A program made the translations under genes and the position numbers. From the NCBI GenBank assembly GCA_025084515.1, contig JAJAGP010000215.1, positions 248,001-312,000 of the forward strand: a DNA stretch of 64,000 nt. Direction: 5' to 3'. Source of the DNA: Ancistrus triradiatus. Lineage: Eukaryota; Chordata; Actinopteri; Siluriformes; Loricariidae. Positions 21,637 to 33,200 of this stretch are shown one piece after another; the stretch's first letter is position 1; each line of letters opens with the position of its first letter. The notes under the pieces were generated by a model. It worked only from the letters and a program-made list of their open reading frames with translations, searched no databases and was not told the DNA's origin.

Positions 21637-24600
21637 TTTTAGGCATAACACGTTAGTCACAAGTCATACCGTTATGTCAACATTGCTATTGCTAATGGGA
21701 AGCTAATGAGCCACTCCCTGTTACCCACTGCCGCTAGTTATCACAGGCTCGTTAGCTACAGGATCTACTGAACTATCTGACTACATGTTCCTACTAGCTC
21801 ACACACTACAGCTAGCTTGTTAGCTAGGTGACTTGTTAATGTAGTATGTAATGGGCTACATGTAAACGTTTATCAAAGCTGGCGTGGCCTAAGTCCACGT
21901 TCACTTGTACACGTTCACCACGCACACAGCTAGAATGCTGCTTTTTTGAAAAGGTTGTAAAACGGATGATTTGGGTATTATCGGGTATTATGGTAGTTAG
22001 CGGTTTCCAAAGCAGCTGTACTGGTATTATTGTGTTTGTTTGGTTAGAGCTGAAAAGTAACAGGAATGTCTCAAATTGTTTAGCTTATCACACTACTGAA
22101 CCAAACTAATGATAAAAATGCCTACATGAAGTGTAACCTGGAATGATAATAAGGAATATACATAACGAAGTTAGTAATGAATATATTTCCACTGCCAATT
22201 TGTGTATACTTAGTAAAAGGTAGGGAATAACACTCGAACAACATATTTCTTTAGAATTAGCATTGCAAGGTCCATCATGCCAGTTTAAGAGACACGACCC
22301 AAAGTTCAGCGATGACAGAGTTGGTTATGAGTTGGCATGGTAAAGTATTAAAGAACAACCTAAAACTATATTGCAGCAAAACTGTTTTAACCTTCAAACA
22401 TGTCAAATGTTACATTTGAATCCGATTACATACAAACTCCACTGCAGTGTTCTTTCAGGAATTGGTCGTGAAGAACCTGTGCTGAATTCGAGAAGCAATT
22501 GTTGCCTCAAAGCAATTAAAAATAAATCACTGTCCCGGTCAATCACTTTATACTTTGGGCCACAATTCTGGTGGAAATTTCCTGTAGACTATAATTTTTC
22601 CCACTGCTTTGATACATTTGCAAATTCAGCCTTCTCCTGCACTTCGTTTGGCTCACATGAATGCAATCGCTGCTTTTTGCCAATCATTAACATCTGCTTT
22701 GTGACACATTTTGCACACATTGTACAAGATATTTACTGCACTGTACCACCTCTTCTCAATCTATGAATCATGCTGTACACCCTGAAGGTATTTCTAATCC
22801 GATCATCCTGATCACATCGCAGTATCATCTACAGAAGCCTGTAGATACTACCACCTTAAACAAGCAAGGGGCCTTTTTTTTGTTCAGGGAGCTAATCTCT
22901 CCAAGTCACATGGCTGGAACTTGGTGGAAAAGGAGTAACACTGCAATACAGTGGTGGCTGGTGATTTGATTTTTTTTAAAAAGGGAAAGCATAGGTGTTT
23001 ATGTACAACCTCTATAATGGTCAAGTAGGGTTACCGGCATGCATAGGGTTGAGGCTCCTCAAATACATGTGAAGCTTAATTGCGTTGCTTAATACAAAGC
23101 TGTTTTACATAATAACACACATTTATGTTTTAAAATGAAAATGAGTTGAAAACTGATGCAGATCTTTTGAGTTTTTAGAAGTCAGTCATGTTCCGGAGTT
23201 CCAGTTTACTGAATGACAGTAGGTTATGAGGTTCTGTCCCTTTGATAGATCAGTCAATGATCACAAGAGAATTTGGGCATCATGGTGGGACAAAGTCTGT
23301 CCAATAAGCATGAGATGTTTTCTTGTATGCAAAATTCACCCCTTCACACTTCATTAACTGCAAGTGAATGTTTGTGCATTAGGATGATTCTGCAGGGAGC
23401 ATAATATTTCTTTCTATTCCAAACAGCAGATACACAAACACGCCATAGAAACCAGGGGCTTTAGTAAGTGTCTGTTAGCTCTGTGCCTGGAGCTTCAAGG
23501 CAGAATTTACACTCAGGCTAGGCTGTTCATCAGTAGGAGATTGAGTTTAATATACAGACAGCGCGATATTGCAGTGAGGTGTTTGATTTGCTAAAGTATT
23601 GATTACCACCAAGATTACTGCATAATCTACACACTTTCTTAAATTTTTCATTTAATAAACGTTCACATTTCAATCAGTATTGAGGGGTTAGCTGGGCTTC
23701 CTGTTGTTTATTCATAAACCAGTCAACCTCTGCTGGAATAGATTGTGATGCTGGAAGTTTATCCAGTGTCGAATATCAGGCCTTATTTGTTTAGATATTA
23801 AGTGGATAGCCCTTAGGCTATTTAATTTTGTGTTTACTAAATGTGCTCTAGTTTGTGCTGCATTGTAATGTTTTGTGCTAAAGCAACTGCTTAGGACATG
23901 GATGGATGGGGGGGGGGGGTGTGTGTGTGTGGGGGTGTGTGTGTGTGTGTGTGTGTGTATACACACATATATATGTGTATATGTATGTCCCAACTGCCCA
24001 GACGTGGAATCTGTCTTTTCCCCCTATGTGGCAACTCATTTCCAAATAGTTACTCTTTTACTGCAGCTAATGTGAGCTGGGTGAACTGTGAACTCTAAGG
24101 GAACAGTTCACAGGTATGTGTGTGTGTGTGTGGGTCAGAACTTGCCCTCTATAAGGCAGCTTATGTCCAGAAAGTTACTCTCCACACCCAGATTATGGGT
24201 TGTGTTTTTGCATTAATCTTCATACCTTGGTGAGGTTTAGTTAATGAGTACTATGCATTTCCAGTGGGTGCACATTCTGTAGCATAGGTGGATTATGTAA
24301 TGTTAAAAAAAAAAAATTACATAACATATTATCACATAATATGATGTGTGATAACACAACATTGCCAGTGCAAAACATGTTTAAATGATGATAAGTAATA
24401 TAAATAACGAAGTTAATAATGAATATATTTCCACTGCTAATTTGTGTATACTTAGTAAAAGGTAGGGAATAACACTCGAACAACATATTTATTTAGAATT
24501 AGCATCGCAAGGTCCATCATGCCAGTTTAAGAAGAGACACGACCCAAAGTTCAGCGATGACACAGTTGGTTATGAGTTGGCATGGAGGCATGGTAAAGTA

Positions 24601-27600
24601 TTAAAGAACAACCTAAAACTATAAAGCAGCAAAACTGTTTTAATCTTCAAACATGTCAAATGTTACAATATGATGTATGATAACACAACATTGCCAGTGC
24701 AAAACATGTTTAAAATCATAACCGGTATTAATAACGTTAGTCATATCTCAACAAAATCTGCATTTAGTGGAGATGCGATTTGCTTTTTATTAGTTTACGA
24801 TTCATTTTCTCAAAGTGGTCTCAAATCTATTAATTACCATCGGGACACAATCATTTCTGAGGACCTTAAAATATGTAGCGTGTAAGAAATGTGAATGCAG
24901 TGCACATACTAATAATGTGTAATTAATGCTGTTTATTTCTTATCATAGCCAAATATCCAGAGATCAAGTCTTTGATGGGACCAGACCGCAGGCTGAAATG
25001 GATTGTCTGCATGATGGTAGCTGTTCAGCTCCTAGCCTTCTATTTAGTCAAGGACTTGGATTGGAAGTGGGTCCTGTTTTGGACGTACTCATTTGGCAGC
25101 TGCATTAACCACTCTATGACGCTAGCCATCCACGAGATCTCTCACAACACAGCATTCGGCAACAATCATGCCAAGTGGAATCGCTGGTTTGCCATGTTTG
25201 CTAACCTGCCCATTGGCCTTCCGTACTCTGCCTCTTTCAAGCGCTACCACCTTGACCACCACCGCTATTTGGGAGGAGATGGAGTGGATGTAGACATCCC
25301 GACTGATTTTGAGGGCTGGTTCTTTTGCACTCGCTTCCGCAAATTTGTTTGGATTATTCTTCAACCACTGTTCTATGCCCTTCGACCTCTCTGTATCAAT
25401 CCAAAACCAATCAGTCATCTGGAGCTTGCCAACTTGGCTATCCAGTTTGCGTTCAATGCTCTGCTCTACTGGTTTTGGGGCACCAAGCCTTTGGTATACA
25501 TGTTGGCTGGCTCGATGTTGGGTATGGGTCTTCATCCTATATCTGGACACTTCATTGCTGAGCATTACATGTTCCTCAAGGGACACGAGACCTATTCTTA
25601 TTATGGATCACTGAATCTCCTCACCTTTAACGTGGGTTACCACAATGAGCACCATGACTTCCCCAGCATCCCAGGATGTAGGCTGCCTCTGGTAAGTGGG
25701 GTAAAATTTTTGTTTTTCTTAAACATTTTGCGCTGAAGCACATCTGAAATCTAACACTTCGTCGTCATCAGCAGGAATCTTTCCCATAAACAAACACGCA
25801 TTTAAAGCTTGAATTGTGTTTAAAGCAGAATTATATTGTGAATTAATGTTAGTGAAAACTGTTTTTTATTATGTGTTTGTGTTGCTGTTGCACAGTGCGC
25901 AAGTGTGTCTATCTGTGACCGGCACAGAATCAGTTCTGAGAGACTGATCGGCCGATCAGACTGAAAACGGCCGATTGATCGGTGCACCTCTAGTTTATTT
26001 CTAAGAACGTACTCACACTAGATGATCCATACTGTGCCTGGGCATGTTTGGCCCACGTAGTGCAGTTAATTTGATTAGTGTGACTACTCTGCACTGTGTC
26101 GGGTGCGGTATGCTGAACCATGCTCGGGCATGCTTGAACAGCAGTGTTGGGGCATGGTTTAGAACTCCAGAACGTTTGGTCCAGGACGTTTAAGAGCAGT
26201 GTGAGTGCGGACAATCATGTTCTGGCACTGTACAAGGCAACCGGGTATAGTGTGAGTACACCCCAAGTCAATGAGCAAGTGACAGATCAGGTTTATAGGT
26301 TTATAGACTAGATGGGTCCGTGCCATTTAATTCGCACAGTGTGCTTCATGCAGTGCATGAATATAGTTAATATGTTTGAGGTGTGTTTTATATTAGAGAG
26401 ACTTGTTAGGAACATATCTTGAATATTCCTTAAAATTGTTACGTTTTTCTGCATGGCCTAAGCAATGAAGCTTTTCAGCACAAATGTGGAAAGTTTGGCT
26501 CTGTATATCGCAGACAATCATTTGTTGACAAATGATTTACGTCATAGTTTTTCTCAACGACTAACGAAAACGAGACGATGACTGAATTAAAATGAATGAA
26601 AAACAAAAACTAGGACTAAATGAATTGACACTTTTGTCAGCGAATACAAATTAGATGAAAATGTTTGGCAGAGACGACATCCAATCAGATCTGATTTAGT
26701 TTTGGGGAAGCTAGGGACAAGTTAGGAAAATATCCAATCATAACTTTAGTACATGTGGAAAGGCGGGACGCAATCCAGTCAGTAATGCGGTAAGACACAC
26801 ACACATTTGATCTAAACCCACGAAGACCGTACAACTAGCCTTTGTACTGATTCTCATGAAACTCGACACCTAGGAGAAGGAGGAGAGTCGATATAAGGAC
26901 ACATTTCTCATTTGATGTCAGGGAAAACATCTACAGTACCATCTCCGGTAAAATGCAGCAAACTTGAAATTACATTCTATTTTAGCGGTATTACGGTAGC
27001 GCACTGCAAATGCACTCTTACGTTCATTATGTTCAAGCCAATATTTCAGCATATAAAGTATGGATAAAAATATGTTCCAGTTTTAATAAATAAAATAAAT
27101 CTCATTGGTCGAAGAGAACAATGTTTGTCATGTGGTAGAGGGAGTTGCAGCATGAAGGTGTGCTGTGCAGGAATTGATATAATCTAGTGGCATAGATTTC
27201 ACATTGTACCTTGAATATGAATATACACTTGGTCCCCTTTGCTCTGTACTGTAATGGTCAGGACCCCCACAGATCAGGTACTATTTGAGTGTAGGATCAC
27301 TCTCAGCACTGCAGTGACACCGTCATGGTGGTAGTGTGTTGTGCTGGTATGAGTGGAACAGACAAAGCAGTACTGCTGGTGTTTTTAAATACCTCGGTGT
27401 AACTGCTGTACTGAAAATAGTCCACCATCCAAAATTGTCCAGCCACCAGCATCCTCTAGGCAGTATCCTGTGAGCATTAAAGGATGGCTGAAACAAACTG
27501 TGCAACAACAGATGATCCACTGTCTCTGACTTTACATCTTCAAGGTGGAGCAGTAATGTAGATATGCCTGACTTTGTATGCTTTGTCAAACTCTGCATAT

Positions 27601-29948
27601 CCAGCGGGGTGATGCCATTTTAAAGGTCTTACTAAATTCATTGTTACGTTTTTGGAGTTGTTGCTTCACGACTTCTTTTCGCCATGTTCATAATCCATAC
27701 ATGCCAAACATGGTTGTGTTCAAAATGGATCACTTTCTCCTTAGTGTCCCTAGTAATGCCTAATCAGTAATGGGGTATTTAGGAAGACTATCTAGATAGT
27801 CTAAGTAGCATTCAGAACACAACTGAAACCTATACTGTTTCCTTCTCATCAGCAAACAAACTCTTAAACAAACCCTTGAGTGGGCAAAACTTTACACACC
27901 TGAACTGAATTACGAAAAGTTAATAAAAGCACCTTTAGTACAAGCACTGTGCTGCTCATGTTTTTGATTAAGAGCAGTATCTGTAAACCAATCCACATGT
28001 AGCATGAGACTCTGGCAGCATTAGCTATATCAGTATAGCTAGAAAGAGGAGAACCAGAAGGTAACACAGCCAAGACGGATCACATGAGACATCAGCAACC
28101 CCACGTCCCAGATCACCACAAAACTCTTTGACTATGAACCCCCAGCTCTGCCTTTAGTTTATGGCAAGGATGCATAAGTCAAGATCAAGAGGACTGAAGC
28201 CCAGCCCAGCCGGACCGCCCACCAGGCACTGCCGGCTAAAGGACATGGCATTACAAGGCACATATAAGAGAAAGCATGTAAGAGTTTCAGTGATCATTTC
28301 ATTTTTTTCCTTCTTTTTGAGTGCATTTATGTTTAGGGCAGATGTGGGTAACAGACACAGTTTAAATAACGTGAGTTCTGGGTGACGGTGCATGGCTACC
28401 AGCAGACAGTTGGTTAAGCCGGTCTGTCTGCTGCCTGACCCCTGCTCTGGATAGTTAGCCCCTAACCAATCGGGCCATAAGACTATAGGCAATGTTACAG
28501 GAGATGAGAGCTGCAAACTTCCAAGTGGGATGGACACCATCCCATCCTAAAAGGCCAGGCTTACCCTCAAAGGCTGTCCAGTTGTCTATATAGCCCACGT
28601 TGTTTTCAGAGCACCACTTGGACAGCCAGCAGTTCAGCGACCATAACCTGCTGTAGGCTTGGTCACCTCGCCGCATTGGGCTGGGGCCAGAGCACACTAC
28701 AGCATCGGACATCGCCTTCGCCACTCTAACCACCTCTACAGAATTAGCCTTAGTAACCTCTGACTGACGAAGGCGTATATCATTAGCCCCTACATAAACA
28801 ACTCCTAGAGAATCTACGGGTCTCGAGTTCACTAAGACTCGTTACGATGTCTGGCACTCTGGCTCCCGGGATACATGTAACTCTAGCTGCTGGTGTATCC
28901 CTAGAGGGGTAGCTAGTTTCACGTGTCGTAAATTGTCGTCACCTATGACCAGAGCTCTTTCAACAGGCTGCTCAGTGGATGCATCACTGAGGAGGGCAAA
29001 CCTGTTGGACACGTGAACAGGTAAAGAGTGGCGCTCTGGTGGGCTAGCCTTACGGCTACATCGCCAAACTGTCACCCACTTGGCCTTCTGCTAACTACAC
29101 CTGTGGTATCCAGACCTGCTAAGATAAGAGCTGAGCTAGCCTTCTCTAATGTCTGGATTCGTGCCTCTAAAACTACAATCTCCGTCAGACTACAAGCCTA
29201 CACCTATCACAAATAAAATTTAAAACCAACGTTGGAGGAAGAATAGCTGCCAAAAATGCCAAACTCTGCACAGGGACCAAGCGCAGCAGAAAAAAGTCAG
29301 AATGCATGAAAAAGTCGCTGAATGTAAGGTGTTGTTCAATTTGCACTGTAGTCCGTGTTCTGTTATTTAATCTGATGGAGCCTTTCCCAGTTGTTAAGAT
29401 TATATCTAGGCTGCGACGTACGTTATGCTACCCACAGCGCTCAGCTGCACTTGCAGCAGTGAAAGCTGTTCTATAATTTGGTGCCTATTTGTTAGAGCTG
29501 TGTTTCTGCTATGCAGTATGGAGGTATATGAAAAATGCATATCGTAAGGGAAATTAACACTGGTATTCCAGTTGAACCAGTATACCGCCCAGCACTGCAA
29601 GAGTACTGTCCAAAAAGTATACTGAAGTGAGAGTTTCACCGCCCGGTTGACAACGGAACTAATATTGTCAAAGCGATCTAATCAAACAAGTGGCTGATAA
29701 TGCACTGTTTTGGTCACAGTCTTTATTTGGCCATTGATAAGTGCAATATTGAATTACTTGTAATTGATTTGAAATAAGAAAAATACTATGTTTACAGTAA
29801 GAACCACGTACAGGGTTAATAAGTTAATATGCCACTGACCACTAGTTAGTCCCTTTGAAACATTTAGGCTTAGATAGGTACCACATCTGAAATTGTTACA
29901 TTCAAAAACAATCCGATGTTATGTGACTGACTTTGACATTGTTAATGA

Positions 29949-29979
<31 letters not shown>

Positions 29980-29986
29980 TAATATA

Positions 29987-30020
<34 letters not shown>

Positions 30021-30227
30021 ATAATATATATAGATTATGATATATATATAGATATATGATATATAATATTATAGTATATATAGATTATATATATATAATA
30101 TATATTATGTATGTGTATACACACACACACCACACACCCACACACATTAGATAGATATAGTAGATAGAGAATAGATATATATATATTTATATATATATGT
30201 GTGTGTGTGTATAGAATAGATATCCTC

Positions 30228-30260
<33 letters not shown>

Positions 30261-33200
30261 TCTATATATATATATAGGACGAGAGAGAGATCGAGAAGAA
30301 GAGAGGAGAGAGCAGAGAGACGAGAGAGAGAGAGTACGAGAGAGAGGATGAGGAAGAGGAGGAGAGAGAGAGATGGAGAGGAGAGAGACGAGATGAGAGG
30401 AGAGAGGAGGAGAGAGAGATCGGATAGATATAATATATATATATATATATATATATAGACTTGGCTTTGAAGTAAGCTTTTTTTTTTTTTTTTTTTTAAA
30501 TCTATACAACCTTGTCTGTCATTAAAATGGCCATTGATGCTGATATCCATATTGCCCAGCCCTAATAGTACCTGATCTGTGGTGGTCCTGACCATCACAG
30601 AACCGAGTAAAGGGGACTAAGAAAGTATGTAGAGAAACAGATGGACAACAATCTGTAATTAATACTACAAAGTGCTTCTATATGGTAAGTGGAACTTGCC
30701 ATATAGAAAAGGACAGTGAATGTGGAAACAAGGTCATAATAAAGTGATTGGACAGAGTATATTTACTATGAGTGTATTTTAAATTTGTATTCAAGCCAGC
30801 ACTGTCTTGCATTATTACAGGTGGCAGTTTTCCTTGCTTTTAAATGTTTGAATAGTGGAGCTAGTATGCTGTGGGAACACAAACTGCATTCCCATGCGTG
30901 AAGACGTAAAGTTATGTGCCGGAATAGCCAAGCTCAGATGCATACACCAGTGCGAGTCAACCAACACTGCTTTATTTGCAAGACTGCTAGTGCATGTCTG
31001 TAGTTTGGTTAATTTGGTCCAGGCCAAAGCAGAAAATTATATTGTTAACTGCTTCGCTCAGCGTTCACATTGACATTGTTAATGTCAAACCAAAACATGT
31101 AAAAAGTCATGTGAATAAGGTTGCATACTGACTGAACAACGTTTATGACATTTTGCGCCGAACTTGTTGAATTTTCATAACTTCCACAACAATGCTGTGG
31201 GCTGGGCTAAACGAGCTTATGGCACTTCTTCGTGTGTGCTGGTATTTTTACCAGCTGAAACCTCACAAAGAACTCCTACACTTTAATACCTCCATTATGT
31301 GCACGAAAGAACGCACGCTGCAAGGACATTGTGTTATTGATGTGTAGGCAACTTGCCTCCTAACAAGGTGAAGCAAGTATACTTGAGTATTCTGTCCTTT
31401 TAAATGAAAGAATCAAGTTCAGTTCTTTACCACAGCCAGATTACATTTGTTTGATAACTGTTATGTCAAGTTATATACAGTTACCTTCAATTTATGGTGA
31501 ATACATGCAAGCAGCAGCAGCACCATCATGGGTAATGAGTGCACAAGTCCCCAACGTAACCTTCTTTTACATATCCTGAACAGCAATTTGTATTTAAACT
31601 TGAATATTTAAATACTGGAATAAACTTTACATCTTTTGCTGTGTCTGACCAGATCCCAATGAAAAACAAATGTTTAAAGTGTTCTTAAAGTTTCCTATCA
31701 CAAACATGGGAACAAATCTTATTTTTGACTTGATAACTAGATGTTGTAATCATGCCATTAGATTGGCTGCATACACTTATGTATGACTAAAGACATTTAA
31801 TACACATTTGTTACTGACACTTGTGTTACTATACATTTTTTTTGGTCAAGTCAGTTAGGTATCTACTTTAATCACATCAGAGTTCATTTAAAAACAAAGC
31901 AATGATACAAACTTATGTCGGCTTTAATTCAGTATATCATATCCTCACTGGGTAAGAAATAACATGCATTAAGTTGACTCAAAGGCTGAAAGATTTCGTA
32001 AGATGTAATAACTTTTTTTCCGATTAGGCGTGCACCTATGACTGTTTTAGGGTCCCTGCCTTTAGCCTCAGTGCCCTTCTATACCATGGGAAAATTTAAG
32101 AAACTCAGCGAAGATCTCATAATATGTGGATCACAGGCCCATTTACTCCTGAGGAGCAATTTGCAAACAGCAAATCACACAGACTGCATCAGGTTCAGTC
32201 AGGTTACACAATTTCAGTCCCAAGTCTGAATAATCTCTGGTCTTAAAGGTACAACTAAACCACAAGACCACAACTAAGGCCTGTTGGAGGCATCGGGTGC
32301 CAAAGTATACATAGCTACCATTAATAGAATCCTTTATTGGCATAGCCTGAAATGCAATAATGAATTAATAAAACACAAGCAATAATGAAAGTCCCTTCAG
32401 AAAGTAGATGGCATCTTGAGGATAGAGGGTTTTCTACAAGCATGGAAGCAACACCAAGACAAGCTGAAGTTCAAATTCAGTCAAAACAGGGTCTTCCAAC
32501 AGGTCAGTTGTCCTAAGCATTCATCCAGAGTGACAGAGTGGATGAAAGAAAAACAATTTTTGGAGTGGCCATTACAAAGCCCTGACCCAAATGCCATGCA
32601 AAGTCTGTGGACTGAATTGAAAGTGAAGTCAAGTGAGCTTTGTTTCTATATTGCATTTTTTACAATGGAGCATTTTCTCAAAGCAGCTTTACAATTTTAG
32701 GTCATCTTTGAAATGAGGCCAATCCCAAATTGAACAAGCCTAGGACGACAGTGGCAAGGAAAAACATTATAAGGAAGAAACCTCGGATGAATCAAGATTC
32801 AAAAAGGGACCCATCATCCTAGATGTTATATGAAAGAATTACCCAAGTTGTCTAATTAGTGAGTTCATAGTAATAGTTTAAATAAACAGAAACTAAATTA
32901 ATATTAACAGAACATATTAAACAGAGACTAACATTGCAAAGAAAATGAAATATTATGAAGAGTATAATAAGAGAAGATAAAAGCTATAGTGTATAAACCA
33001 CTAATGAAGAGAAAGTGTGTATTAGAGATGCAGCGATCCCACTACATGTAGTCACTTAGCAGTCTCCCTATCCAGAGCTGTTTACAACTGATCTTTCAGT
33101 CCAAGCAATTGCATGTTAAGGGCCTTTCCTAAGAAGGACCCAACAGTGGCAGCTTGGAAGAGAAGAGATTTGAACCGTGGACCTTCTGGTCTGCAGTCCA

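Noticed and set aside
21223..21706. Long open frames through the TG tract on both strands
   Set aside because: They are repeats of Cys-Val or Thr-His codons crossing an N gap, not genes.
22371..22766. 131-codon plus-strand open stretch in DEGS1 intron 1
   Set aside because: It has no recognisable domain, no splice context, and overlaps the duplicated segment, so it is probably chance.
25122..25586. 154-codon antisense open frame opposite DEGS1 exon 2
   Set aside because: It is a shadow of the well-supported desaturase exon on the other strand.
30035..30598. Long minus-strand open frame of 187 codons
   Set aside because: It is the translation of microsatellites (poly-Ser/Leu/Tyr-Ile) with no gene signals.
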